NCBI GenBank assembly: GCA_029706075.1
Contig: JAINUG010000307.1
Coordinates: 469,501-533,500 of the forward strand
Reading direction: 5' to 3'
DNA length: 64,000 bases
Source of the DNA: Aldrovandia affinis
Taxonomy: Eukaryota; Chordata; Actinopteri; Notacanthiformes; Halosauridae
Part shown: positions 50,291 through 62,700 of the stretch, in pieces
Layout of the letters: the number at the start of each line of letters is the position of its first letter
Position numbering within the stretch: the first letter of the stretch is position 1
The notes under the pieces: model-generated
The model's database searches: none
Told to the model about the DNA's origin: nothing
Seen by the model: the letters and a program-made list of their open reading frames with translations, nothing else
Translations under genes and position numbers: made by a program

Positions 50291-51117
50291 TAAGACTGTA
50301 TTAATTTGATTTTGACCGATGAGGAAGCCATACAAAATGAATGGGTTATTTTAGCAGTAAGTCTGTTTCAGGATTGAGTTATTAAATTGGAACAGGAGCT
50401 ATACGTTTTTATTTCCTCCAAAATTATTCAGACCATTTATAAAGATGAGCAAAGAAGGCTGTATATAATATACAATACATGTAGTGAACTATATTGCATG
50501 CTCAATTGAAAAAATATGTTGTTTCATACTGATACAATTGCTCATTAGAAAAATATTTTGTTTAATAGGTTATATTTTTTCCCAAAAGGTTGTAACAATT
50601 ATTCGCACCCCTAATAATTTATATAAAATCCAACTAAAATAAATCTGCATTATAATGCTACTTTTTAAACTATATTGGACCTATATTGTGGCCTCCTAAG
50701 ACTTCTTGTTTCACTGTGGTATAAACACATGTGAAACAAATGTAAAAAAGATTGTCATCCATCACCTTGAGGAAAGGCAAATAACTCTCAGAAGAAACAT
50801 GAAAAAGGGTTGTTGACCTTCAGATGTCAGGACATGGTTAAAAACAAATAAATAAAAAATGAAAGATACCACTTTCCACTATTAGATCAATAATTAAGAA
50901 TTTTAAACCATTGGAACAGTGGTAAACCTGCCTGGTAGAAAACACTGCCTGAGGCAGATGATTTGGGGGCAAATAAAAAAAGCCGCAGTTGGAGATTTTC
51001 AAAACCTGGTTGCATTTGAGAGTCTTCAACATCAGATGCCAGAAAAAAATTTAACCAACAAAAATAATCTTCTGTAGTTGGCTAAATGGCTTTGAAATTC
51101 TGATTGGAACCAGGGGC

Positions 51118-51258
51118 TGTATTTACAAAGATTCTAAGAGTAGTGATCTAGGATCAGGTTTCTCCTGTCCATATCCTAACCATATCCATTATGAGCTGAA
51201 AGGCTAAACTGATCCTAGATCAGCACCACTAGTCTTAGAATCTTTGTACATACAGACC
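51118..51258. repeat. Fold-back repeat inside the Tc1 element
   Basis: ctgtatttacaaagattcta and gtagtgatctaggatcagg are mirrored by ctgatcctagatcagcacca and tagaatctttgtacatacag. The arms are about 55 nt each with a spacer of about 35 nt. Probably a MITE inserted into the Tc1 copy. Confidence 0.75.
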
Positions 51259-51486
51259 CAGGTATTAGCTTTTTGGCCATGCACACCAGGGGTGGTCACC
51301 ATCCTCATAAAACAGTATAGAAGATGACTTGGTAGTGTTATCCTTGCAAGGGGAGGGTGCACAAAGTACTGTAAATGGGTGTAAATAACTGGCACATCTG
51401 TTTTGGGGAAAAAATATTGCTTGTTAAACAAAATATTTTTCTCTGAGCAATTGTTTTAGTATAAAATAATATAATTTCCCCATTTT

Positions 51487-52192
51487 TGTGTCATGGTTTG
51501 AGTGGCTGTTTAGCCCTGTGTGGGCGTACTCCTTTTCTATCCTCGTGAGTACGTGCCTGCTCATCTCCATACCTAATCAGCGGATTGTTTTCAGGTGTTC
51601 ACTGCCTACTTCAGCTCGCTGCTTTCACTTCTCCATGCTTCAGTGTCTATTCATTTGGCGTTGAAGCCGGTACGGTATCAGATTTAGAAAACGTATTTAG
51701 AAAACCTTATTTCACTTTAGCTTTCTCGCCACTTCTACGGAAGTCTAGCTTTTCTTATTTTGTTTGGTCTGTGTTTCGGGGTTACTTACCGGCAGACCCA
51801 GGGCACTTATTTTTGCTGTTCGTTTTCCTAAGCTGCGTCTTAGGCGTCTGGGTTCTATTCCAGCTTTATTTTCTTTTTGTTTGTGTTGCGACTCAAGTAA
51901 TTTTATTTCCTTTTCTCCTCCGCGTGTGGTGTTGGGCTACACGTCAGAAATTTCTGTTTGGTTTTTACTATCGTTCGGTACCGTTCGCGGACCGCTTTTA
52001 TTTCGCCCTTTTTAGGGGTAGTTATTATTTCGTATTACGCTGGGAGTTTTGTTTTATTTTCTGTAGCGATTCTCGCGGGTTAACGCCCTTGCTCCCTATC
52101 AGTCCCCTTTAGTGACATCCTGATTGTTCAGGAGTGTTCCTGATCCTTATTCCCCATTGGTCGCACTTGGGCCTCACCCCTACAAGCCCTCA
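51487..52192. mobile_element. Solo LTR with target duplication
   Basis: The 706-bp segment begins TGTGTCATGG and ends AGCCCTCA (TG...CA ends). It is bounded by the direct repeat catttt at 51481-51486 and 52193-52198. It interrupts Tc1 sequence that resumes on the far side. No internal retroelement genes remain, so it is the product of LTR-LTR recombination. The family (Gypsy, BEL or retrovirus-like) cannot be told. Orientation is unknown. Confidence 0.8.
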
Positions 52193-52399
52193 CATTTTGA
52201 GCATATAATACAGCTTATTACCAGTATTGTTTATTTCATACAGCCTATTTTGTTCATCTTTATCAAGGGTGTGAATAATTTTGGGGGGTACTATATAGTA
52301 TATATTATATAACCTCTCCTCATTTTCCCCTTTTCAACAAAGAATCCCTAATAGAAGGAAATAGATAGTTTAAATCATTTTAATTGAATATAAATCATA

Positions 52400-52600
52400 A
52401 AATTGAATTGAATTGAATTGAACATTGGATTTATATATTATGTATATATATTTTTCCCAAGGAAACCAAAGCGCTTTACAATGATAGCGGCAACTCACCT
52501 CAACCACCACCAATGTGCAGCACCCACCTGGGTGAGCACGACGGCAGCCATAGTGCGCCAGTACAAACTCACTCCCATCAGATACACAATAAAATGTTTC
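52400..52600 (-). mobile_element. V-SINE-like fragment
   Basis: The reverse complement matches the core of the element at 6735-7115 (gggtgctgcacattggtgg, gtgagttgccgctatcattg, aaagcgctttgg). Its tail is (CAATT)n at 52400-52421. The tRNA head is missing. Confidence 0.7.
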
Positions 52601-52683
52601 GTATACACTTGAGAAACCACAGCAGAATCCTGAAGGAAAAAAGTAACACATTTTTCTGAGATTGGAGTGTACAGTACTGCCTT

Positions 52684-53115
52684 TCACTGGACCAATACTG
52701 TAGCTATCAGAATATTATACTGTAAAACGGCCAGGGCAAAAGTTGTCATCACACGATTTCCAAACTCGTTGTTAAAGCCACGACCTGTTGTGCTAACATG
52801 ACAAACATTATTATAACCGGCACTCCAAATCTGTGTGAGGAAATCGGCTACTGTACCTAGCCAAGTAAAACGTTTCCAGATTAGCAAACTCGCTCTTGGC
52901 CGGACTATTTCCTCCTGATTGTTTGCTCCCTTTTCAATGTCCTCCACTGCTTCAAAACCATATTTTCCCAACACTCCATGAAAAGAAGATATACCAAAGC
53001 TCACACAAAACTCAAGGCTTAGTGAACCAAGCAGTAAAGCAGTAAAATAATTAGTAAAGAAAAAAAGTCTTCCAGTCTTGAAAATGAAAGTTGTTTTTGC
53101 TTTAGTACTTCTCAT
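52684..53115 (-). CDS. Orphan 143-codon open frame, doubtful
   Basis: A minus-strand frame starts MRSTKAKTTFIFKTGRLFFF and continues through a hydrophobic stretch (LFFFTNYFTALLLGSLSLEF), then a mixed charged and polar part (GFEAVEDIEKGANNQEEIV, FTWLGTVADFLTQIWSAG). It has one possible membrane segment near residues 17-40. I recognise no family. No promoter, poly(A) signal or splice partner is evident, and frames of this length arise by chance in AT-rich DNA. It lies directly beside a V-SINE. Confidence 0.12.
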   Translation of the reverse strand: MRSTKAKTTFIFKTGRLFFFTNYFTALLLGSLSLEFCVSFGISSFHGVLGKYGFEAVEDIEKGANNQEEIVRPRASLLIWKRFTWLGTVADFLTQIWSAGYNNVCHVSTTGRGFNNEFGNRVMTTFALAVLQYNILIATVLVQ

Positions 53116-56100
53116 GAGATGTTTGATGAACTGTGAAAAAACCTGTTAACACTTCAAGGCATATGACCGGAAAGTGAAAAACAGCTCTAAGGCAACAACT
53201 GCAATTGTTCAAATGTGCCTCATGTATTTGTTGCAAATCTCAGAATAATGGCTAGAATGTGGTTTATTTCCAGGTCAATTGATTAATACATTTCAAACTC
53301 GAAATGGAAAATTAATATATGAGAAGTATATCTTTACATATTTAACATGACATATATAAAACAATCTTATTACAAAAATACATTGTATTACATCAATGAG
53401 TTATATTGTTGATTACATACATGATTCCTTATAGTTGAGCAAATATAACATTTTCTGAGACCAACATGTTAAAACACAAGGAAAGGTATTACTATAGTAA
53501 TCACTATTGCTATACAATATTTCAATTCAAGATGAATTCCTTCAGATAATTATCATCCTTAAACCCTACAACTACACTGTTTGTTTACAATGACAGTAGA
53601 CATATTACTGAAGGTAATGACAACACTAAATGACAGATATTTGTGCAGAACTTAATCTGAATCTCAAGGTATTTTTGCACGCAATTACATGTATTTTCAA
53701 TTGAACTTTTAACCTGGTTACTAAAAAAAATATTTCGTAGAAACCTGACCCTTATGTAAGTGAAAGAATGTGTTGCAGCGTGGCTCTTGGGCGAATGAGG
53801 GCGCTGCTTCTTACGTTTTCCTCCGTCTTCAGTTTAAAGGTCGATAACTGGCTTTTGGGAAGGTAAACATTTTTATCTTAAACATCTACTTAGCAGACTA
53901 AAGGAAACTGTTGTTTGAAAGCCCTTTGTTTTTCAAAAGAACCCTGGCCCAGATAAATGCAGTTTTGTAATTTTGTCATGCACATTTTCCAAGGAGGTGG
54001 TTTTCCCAATGTGCGTCTTGTCACAAGAAGAGGGTCAATCATTTTTAATGATTTTGAAGTGTTTGTCTACATACTTGACAAGTCGGAGCCAGTGGATGAT
54101 ACGTTAGGAGATGAACGTTGATAACACTTCATTATAATATAAACTATTTTGTCCGATTTTAGCTTAGAAATAGCCTACACAATGTAGCCTACCGTTTTGT
54201 CAATTTCTACATAATGGTTAATTAATATACTAGATCATCATAACGAAAAGACTAATTCGGCATTGCAGTGTTTGTAGTACTTTTAAATATAGTAAGTGCA
54301 AACCAGAGCTAAATGAAGACATGCTAACAACAGTTTTCACATATTTGCATTATCATTTAATGCACGAGTAATTTTGATACATAATGTAATGTTCAACGGA
54401 GTAACTCGAGTTAATTTTAAACATGTTTCACCCAGTCGTTGACTTCAGTATTTATTTCACATTTAAGCGAATAAAAACATGCTTAATGTTAATAGGCTGT
54501 GTCAATTACATAATTTAATAAATTTAAAAAAAAGCTGATATATGAACGGGAACCATCCCAATACTTTACTATGATACCGCAAAAAAAGCTACAACATGTA
54601 CTTCAATAGCTGATCAATTGCACCTAATATCTTGTTTATGAGCACATTCTAAAAAAAATCATAAACGCCTACATTCTGGTTGTCATTTTCTTATTTAGTT
54701 TATTGCAAAAACATATGTGGGGCTGTTTATTTAGTCCCATAGGCAAGGTGTCTGGATGTGGGAAGTGGCAAACCTCCAAGATGTGACATGGTTAAACAAC
54801 AGACCGACATTCATCCATCTTTTCTTTTGGTGCGACCTTGTGATAGGCCTAGGCGCCGCGGAATGATCAGCATCACAAATGGGCCTGGTCAAATGGCAGC
54901 GGTGGCAGGCATGTATCAAAACGCAGAATAGGGTAGGCTTGTTAAAAACAATCCCAACCCCTGTGTGTCCATGTTTAAAGGAGGGGATGGCTAATTTTCC
55001 ACTCCAGCGCAATTTTCCACGCTTGACTAAATTCAATTAGATCATTGAAAGGGCAGGCTGTTTAGATGCAGATATTCTTTAAATTGAAAGGATAGCCTAC
55101 TACTCGAAAAAGGCGGGTTTATAGTTTCTGTTTTATATGATAATAATTACACACTGGCTTACCTCAGCCTTCACAAGTTAATCTAGTAAGTTTTTTCTTC
55201 CCCCGGCATTATTGTAGTTATAAAATGTTCCGGAAAAGCCTGATTATTGCCCTCTGACAAGACTTGCTTAAGGTCTTTCTATCATGAGCTAAATCAATCC
55301 AGCGTTCGTCACAGGGCCCTGGGAATACTCTTGAAGAGATTTAAATGAAAATTGTAATCTTTTTAATCTTTCCCCAGAATAATAGGCTACTGATGATTTT
55401 ATAATTACGTTGTAAATGTTTAGTTCTCATCTTGTTTAGAACGCGTTGTTCAGTCCACATCTTGTTTAGAACCCAATGTTTAGAACGCGTTTAGTCCACA
55501 TCTTGTTCAGAACGCGTTGTTTAGTCCACATCTTAATGTTCAAATTCTGACTGCTTCCTTCATGGTTCCATCAGGACTGTTGGTTCATTAGAATAATATA
55601 ATGTTAAACACATTCCTTTACAAGAGGGCACAAGGTAGCCTACAAACCTTGTGGAGAAAAATTGTAAACATTCTTGCACATTTGGAATTTGGTATCTGGT
55701 CTATGAACTTGTGAACAGGAAATGCAGTGACGCCGCAAAGTACACTAGCTACCTCCCCCATCGTTCACTCTTTCATGTGGTTCCCCCTTACCCATTATAT
55801 TATCTGACAACTGTCAGCTTTTACAAAGTAAGAAATTTTCCCTTTCATGCGTTTGTCTTTTTCTTTCTTGTTTAGTTTTAATTTCATTCGAAGCATATGG
55901 GCTGCACATCTGGCTGATACTGAAGATGGCCCAAACACAGCAGCCCCCCCCACTCCCACACCCCCATCCTGTATTCCTGGGAAGTGATCCATGTATAGTC
56001 CCCACTCATGCCATCTCTCACACAGCACTATTATCTCTAATGATTGCCACTGAGAGAAAGATAATTGTTATCACCTATGTAAAGAGAGTGCTGTTTATCG

Positions 56101-57747
56101 TCTCTGATAGAAATAGATGACTGGCGTCTTCCAGGTGCCATAGCTCTGCCCGGTTTTGTCTCTTGGACAGTCGTGGCTCAATGGCTCCAAGTTTAAGAAA
56201 GAAAACAATTTTTTTTTTGCAAACACATTTTACACAACGCAGACCGTTGTCTTTATCAATACAGACAAGCAAAAAAAAAAAAAAAGATGAGGGGACTCTG
56301 AAGTAAAGAAGTCGGTAGTAATTTGTGAAAGAATTACATGATTTGTTTCTCGAATACACAGCAGTGATCGAGCGCCGTGGCTTAAGCGAGTCTGCAGCGA
56401 GGCCCTCTGAGCCCAAGGCCTCCTCCAGCACATGGAAGTATTTCTGGCGCTTGTGTAGGTGGCTAATTGAATTCGCTCCACTCGTGGCGTAGCTATCATG
56501 TCTGTGGCACACTCAGCTCTGTCGCTCTAAGTGTGGGTAGCAGTACTGCCACGCATCAGTAACAGACTGGGGGTGGAGTGGGGGGTTGGGGGGGAGGTGA
56601 GCACAGTCTAATGTACAGTCACTTGTCTACTTCCTCTTGACATCACTGTGATCTTGGTGTGGGTACATTTAATTAAAATCTCCCCTCTGCTTATTCCCTC
56701 GGTGGGGAACGTGACACCGTTTGTCTGTGTTATTGGTTAGGCAGGTTCCTCCAGCGGTATAACCCGGCTGTATCACACCTCATTGGCGACACGAGCCCTG
56801 GATAAACAGAGCATTGTGGCCCGCGTGAAGTGGAGCATCCCCACTGCTCAATATTTTGCGCTGCACTTTGACTGAAAGGTGACTTGTAGTTAAAACTGTA
56901 GTAAAGACAGAACCAGCACTACGAAGCTACTACAAAAACTCGGACCGAAAACCATAAAAGGTGGTCAAATGAACAAAATGAAAATAGGAACACATCATTG
57001 TTAAACGTGGTGTTAATGCATACATCTGTGTGTTTTTGTTTAGGAATCAGAGGCTCCACCTCCAGCAAAGGGATTAGTCGTTTACGCCTTCGGCCGCTGC
57101 TGTGGCACGCGACGCAAAGTGGAGCAGGTGCAAACCGAAGTGTGCAGTGTTGATGTTATGTGTTAATTCTCCACAGCTCTGTTAATACCCCCAGCCTGGT
57201 GGTGAGCATCCAGCTCCTAGAGCCGGAGCAGCCATAGTTGGTTATTTTTTTGCGGGGTGGGATGGAGGGGGACGTTGGTAGGGACGTGCCCTGCGAAGAC
57301 TGAAAGTGGAAGAGAGTGGAAGAGGGATATGAGGATCTGGCGGTTTTGCTCTGTCTCTTCATCTCGCTCCCGGGGTAATTACGGAATCACGGGTCAACCA
57401 CGCGTGTAACCACGGTTACGTTGCACAGTAGCAGATGTGCTCATGGCATTATGGAGCGAGAGTGTGAAGGTAAACAAAAACAGATGCGGCTGGTTGCTAG
57501 GGACACTCGCCAAACTCGCATGTCCTAATTGTTCCCATGTGCGCTGCGACTGCATCGCTGGAGCGGTTGGGAAGAGGGAGGTGTGCCATGTTTAAGAGTT
57601 GCCCAGTGACTGGAGTAGGAATTTTGTGAATGGCGTGCATTTGGGGAGGGAGGAGCGGCGTTGTCCAGGGTACCTCTCTCTCTCTCTCTTGGCAAGTTAT
57701 ACATATCTCCCAAAGTGAAACGGAATAGAGTAGTATACTCTCACTTC
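53116..57747. other. Intergenic region, likely upstream of CASZ1
   Basis: No supported gene. Mostly unique AT-rich DNA, with a degenerate minisatellite (55435-55540) and an A/T run near 56269. The stretch 56637-56880 is non-repetitive and more balanced in composition. Assignment to CASZ1 upstream DNA is by gene order only. Confidence 0.45.
55435..55540 (+). repeat. Degenerate minisatellite, about 30-bp unit
   Basis: Units with agaacgcgttgttcagtcca and catcttgtttagaac recur three to four times with small changes. Confidence 0.75.
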
Positions 57748-57762
57748 AAGTTTACTATCTAG

Positions 57763-58148
57763 GGGGCCTCTGATAGCGTAGCAGTCTAATGCACCCATAT
57801 TGGCTGGTCCTTTGCGAGTGTGACCTGCCTATCACGGTCACAGTTTGAAACCTGACCAGCCCTGGTGGGGAGCCCTGATCGGGGGCGGTGTTTGGCTGTC
57901 TGCCCCAGGGGAAGGGGGGAGGAAGAACTGGCACGAGCTTGCCGAGGAGCGGTAGGGCAACCTCGTAAACAGGGTGGGGCGAGTTCCGTCTCGGAGGAGG
58001 TGAACGTTGCCTCGAGGTATTAACTCGTCCCGCAAAGGTGGGTGGTGAGTTCATGGGGGAGGGTAAAATCGAAAAGAAATAGAGGGTATAACTGGCTACC
58101 AAATTGGGATACAAAACGGGGGAAAAATCTGAAAAAATGAAACAAAAT
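57763..58148 (+). mobile_element. tRNA-derived SINE (copy 3)
   Basis: Same family as 25416-25795 and 47440-47809: the body has ggctgtctgccccagggga and gagggtataactggctacc, and the tail has aaattgggatacaaaacgg. It is flanked by a perfect 15-bp duplication, aagtttactatctag, at 57748-57762 and 58149-58163. The head is more diverged (ggcctctgatagcgtagcag). Confidence 0.85.
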
Positions 58149-58909
58149 AAGTTTACTATCTAGAGTTCTACTGTATTCAAATTGTATCATATTGCATCAT
58201 GTGTTAGTAGCTTGGTGTTTTCAGCAATTATTACAAGTATGTGTGGAGTTTGCAGTTGAAATGAAAGAACAATGAATGTCAGTTATTCCTTAGTGCAAAA
58301 TGGCAACACAAAGGGATGGCTTTTTCACAGCTACATCAGTAGGCAACCACACTTTAGCAGACATCTTTGGGTAGGAGCAGGAATTTGGCTGCATTTGTCT
58401 GAGGAAAAGTATAGTCCTCTCTGAGACTGTGTGTTACTTGTGGAATCCTGAAATGTTTCATCGTGTGGAAACTATGATAGACGGCAGCTTTGTCTTGGTC
58501 GTCCCTTCCATGTCACCGTTTTCCTCATCAGTCCTGTTTCCCATCAGCTGATCCTTAACAGGCCTTGGCTTTGAGATTGAGCGTCGGCACAAGTGTCATC
58601 ATTATTATGATTATAGCCGTGGTTCGGAGGAGAAACAAGGTGCAGGCAAAAAAAAGGCACTAAAAGAGTCAATGCAAACAGTCCATCAAAAGCAGAAAGC
58701 AGCCATGAACAAGCAATCAAGCAGTCATTGGAGTAAGTAGGTGGCTTAGTCACGGGTCTCCATTGCAATGATGTAGTAGTCAAACTTGGCCTTGGATGGG
58801 CGCGTAACGACAGGTGTAAAATGTGTGTCGGGTTCTTCTGGTCCAGTGTCCTTCCCCCCCCCCCCACTCCCCTCCCCATCTTTAAAGGAAGGAAGGAAAA
58901 CAGATTTGA

Positions 58910-59160
58910 CACGGCAACGCTGACTGCTGCTCCGCACGTGGTTCTGACGCGTGCGAGGCTGAGCTCCCTCTCGTGCGCGCGTGACACGGCGCGGCGTCGG
59001 GGTGGTCCCCCAGCGTGGGCTGGCCCTGGCCTGCGACCCAGATGAGGCGCTGATAGGAGCGATATCCCGCCCGCGCTCTCCATCTGAGACACGCGGCCGG
59101 GCCCTGCGCCTCTTCGCGCGCGGGTTAATGGCGTCCAGGTTAACAAGACGCCTGGAGAGC
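58910..59160. promoter_or_regulatory. CpG-rich block, candidate distal promoter
   Basis: CpG is frequent over about 250 bp (acgcgtgcgaggctgag, gtgcgcgcgtgacacggcgc, ttcgcgcgcgggttaatgg) in otherwise AT-rich DNA. No gene is identified at the block. It could be an upstream CASZ1 promoter or exon 1, or an orphan CpG island. Confidence 0.4.
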
Positions 59161-59316
59161 CCTTTAAAATAAAGCTTTGGGTTATTTTTTTTTATGATAC
59201 GGTTTATGTCTGTAGCTTCTGTTGAGCTGGAGTGCTTTCTGCCTGCAGTCACCCCCTCCTCTCCCCCACCCCGCAGCCCTTTCCAGTGAAGCCTGCTGCC
59301 AACATCGTATGCCTTC

Positions 59317-59342
59317 TCTCCCTCTCTCCCTCTCTATCCCTC

Positions 59343-59380
<38 letters not shown>

Positions 59381-59381
59381 A
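59317..59381 (+). repeat. (TC)n microsatellite
   Basis: TCTC/CCTC run with a few interruptions. Confidence 0.9.
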
Positions 59382-59382
59382 T

Positions 59383-59775
59383 TAACTGCAACTGTCAGAT
59401 CTTTCAGATGACAAGCAATTAAACCAGATAATAAACGCTCGCCATCAAGTCGTGTTTGTTGTTGATGTTGTTGTTGTTGTCAAGTGGGGCTCCTCTCATG
59501 CCACCTTAGCGCTAACTAGTACTCCTGTAATGCACTGGTAGTGGCATTAGTCTCCTGCAGTACTCTGCCAACACTAACAAAGCTTAACTGCTCAGTGTAA
59601 GGCAGCAAGAGGCTGATAATAAGGCACGTTGAATGTTAACAATGAGATCTTAATCAGAGCCAGCCTGCAAAGCCTGCTCTTTTATCCCTGGGCTTCAGAG
59701 AAATGCAAACAAAGCAGCACGAACTGCCAAGATAAAATACTACTTCTGAATAATCATGTCACTCGGCTTCTAAAC
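59383..59775. promoter_or_regulatory. Candidate conserved non-coding element
   Basis: Unique-looking sequence with no stop-free frame and many short transcription-factor-like words: cagataataaac, caagataaaatac (GATA-like), atgcaaacaaagc (octamer/Fox-like), ataatcatg and gttaacaat. It resembles vertebrate developmental enhancers in texture. Conservation cannot be tested here. Confidence 0.3.
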
Positions 59776-62700
59776 GCCAAGTAATCGGTGTGGTGCTGCT
59801 TGCTGAGACGAGACGCCGTAAAGACTCCTATGTTTGCTCTCGTATTAGAGCGATAAGACGCTCTCGCCACGGCTGCAGCAGACGTCTCCCCAGGCGATGT
59901 GGAGATGACTCTGTGATAGACACCAGCTACGGCTGTCTACGGCCACTAGACGGGGACTGGCCCAGGACTGCTGCCCGTCTCCGTGCCTCTCTTTGTCCAT
60001 CTCCCCGCCATGCCCGTCTTTTTTTCCTACCATTTAGCCCTGATACACGTTTAAGTTCTCATTTCTGGATAAATATGATATGAGGCGAATGTTAGAATTG
60101 GAGGCAATTCAAGTTGTCGCTTAAAGGGGGCAGCATTATGACAGCAAAGTGATGCATTGTATCTGTTAGCCCGGTGCTTTGACCTGCAAATGACAGTGAC
60201 ATCAAACAAGTGAAACTGTCCTGAAACCTCAACGGTTCCAAGATTGTTCTCACTGTTTCCATGTAGTACATCTGAATTTGTGTGTGCAGAGTGGCCCCTA
60301 AGGGGACAATGTGACTTTGAAGGTTTTACGGGTCACAAGTGTTTCCTTTTAGGATGTCACATACTTTGAGACAATGCCCTTTCTATAAAGGCTATGAAAA
60401 CAAGTTTACAGCGGTGGAACACTTTCTTGACACAATGGCAAATGCAGCACTGTATATATATTCATTACGGATCAGCGCAGAGCTGCCAGGAAAATGTACA
60501 AGCCGAAGCTGGCCTTTTAAAAAAAGAACATGAAAAAATAATAAAACATCTGATTTCCCCCTCTCCATGGAAAAGTGTACGTACCTCTTGTTTTGAAACC
60601 AAATTTCCCTCGAAAACACTTTGAAAACTAAACAAAATTGACAATCTTTGGATTTATTGTCCTTTCCTCTTTTGTTTCGACAAGCGGTGTTTCTGTCGTT
60701 ACCGTGGAAACGGAGGGACTATTTACTCTCTCCCCACTTTACAATAACCTTCCCTTTCCTGCCAAAACAACAAAGGAAACCGTGGGTCAAGCCTTTTCCC
60801 CCCTCTTCCATTATCTCTTAAATTCAGCCTCAGTACCTTTGTGCGTATATGCACGCACAGTATTAATGATCCATTTCAAGGTTTATTTTGAATTGCACCA
60901 ATGAAAAGCACTCCTTTTCCCAACCATCATCCTGTTGTTGCACACCTTGAGGAACGGCTATTGAATTGCTTTGTAAACCGACAAAGACACGAAGGCAGAG
61001 ACTGGCTAGATTACCAAGGAGCACAAATGGCTCAAAGGCCCTGTTTGCAGCCATGGAAGTCGATCCTGTCTGTAATAGTTGTATGCGCTCGTGGATCATG
61101 ATGTAGGCGCTAACTTTCCTTCCTCGACTGTGGATTTCCTCTGTCAACACAGGAACGTGTGCGCATGATGTCAAGTTTGAATGTTTTGCCTCACGGGGAG
61201 TATGCACTGTAATTACACCTAGTGACAAATTTGTCGTCTGAGATTGTTAAACCGATGGACGAGGCGTGAAGGCAGTCACCGCTGAACCAGCCTGCGTTGC
61301 TTTGGTAGCACCAGTTAAACATGTTCGTATTCAAGTTACTCAGAATGAGTTTACTGGAATAAACTATGACAAGCCAACTTCTTGCAATGAAGTTATGCAT
61401 GTATTATGGAGATCACAGAGCGAGACTCTGTTGTTAAATTAATGAGAAAACCTGGCAGTAACTCACATCCCAAATGTTCTATGTTTATTTTAAATGCCCT
61501 TCTGGCGACAGAGCTGAGAGGCAAGCTGCTTTTCGGCGGTGAACGTACAAAGGGTGCGAGGACAGTGATTGCTGATTGGTCGATCACAACTGGACACACT
61601 GTATCTGTTCTGACCGGCAGCGCTGTGTGGATCGGGCCGCTGTTAGGAAGCTCACTAAACGCTCTGTTGCACTTGGGAATGATGATTACACCAGAAAGAA
61701 ACAGAGAGGATTGTGGGTAGGGAGCTGGTTTGCAGATGCGTTGCCAGCAGTGTGGTCACAGATCCATTAATGCTCCTTGTGTTTGTGTTGGTGCCGGTGG
61801 GTTCACCTTTCTTTAGAAATGTGCTATAAACATGTTTTTAGGTTTAAGCTTTAAAAAGCTATGCATGCAGCAGATGCCTATACATAATTGGCTATTCATA
61901 TGTCCAAAATCAGTTGTCTTCCTCTCTGGTCAGCAGAGGGTTAGCTGAACATTTGTGGACATGCTGTCGTGTGGGACCCTTCAGGGCACTAGGTGGCGAC
62001 AGAGGGAAAGGTTACAGAAATGTGCTCTCTCTCTCTTTCTCTCTCTCTCTCATGGAGTGACAAAGTCTGTGATGAGAAGAAAAGCTTTTGTTGTGAACTA
62101 CTTTTCATCTATATGTATCTTTGTGTAGAAACCTGGAGATGAAATTTCAAACATTTAATGTTTATAGGAGGTGTGTGGGAACTGGTGTGGGAATAACACA
62201 GAATAAGATTTAGTTTACAGGATAAGAACAGCAGGTAACAGAAGGAGAAGTTGACTGCCAATAGAAGTGTGAAATATACTGGTGCTGTCCCTTCTACTGT
62301 ATCGGTAAGACAGCTAATGTTTTCCACTAAGGAGATGAACATGGATGCTGTTTTTTTGTACGGAAGTTCGCTCAATCCATGTAGCCAGCGCCAACGCAAA
62401 GGAAAATGACGCCGATTTAGACGAATAGGAAAAAGCATAACCGCGTGAGGTGAGTGGAGAGAACATGTCACAATTAAATGACTTAATGGGTGACAGTCCC
62501 CAGGTAGATCACATACAATTTACATCAAGTCGCTGTAATAAAGACTTTGTGAAACTTACACTGAAATTCAATTAGAGTGTTGAGTGCATAACCAAAGCCG
62601 TGAAAAATGAGCTCTTGGGGGGGTGCTTTTTTTATTTATTTCTTAACAGGCCCCGAGGCAAAACAGACCATTAAATTAATATATTCTGTGTTTTATAATA

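Larger units (their letters stand above)
50405..52297 (+). mobile_element. Tc1-family transposon interrupted by an LTR
   Basis: The left end (about 50413-50450) has ctccaaaattattcagacc and tataaagatgagc. The right end (52255-52290) has catctttatcaagggtgtga then ataattttgggg, its inverted counterpart. It is the same family as 26566-28866, with the transposase side on the plus strand here (start region about 50750). The transposase is too decayed for a usable frame. A fold-back repeat (51118-51258) and a solo LTR (51487-52192) are inserted in it. Confidence 0.78.

Noticed and set aside
51585..52112. 175-codon + strand frame with hydrophobic text
   Set aside because: It lies wholly inside the solo LTR, is rich in Phe/Leu from T-rich DNA, and shows no family motif.
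57043..57127. Exon-like segment with acceptor and donor (ESEAPPPAKG...)
   Set aside because: The frame is short, shows no similarity to the CASZ1 N-terminus as I know it, and has no partner exon in the window.
58544..59252. Two long overlapping minus-strand frames (200 and 168 codons)
   Set aside because: They run through the CpG-rich block, where stops are rare in every frame. The translation is Arg/Gly/Pro-rich with no domain, and both cross microsatellite-like C runs.
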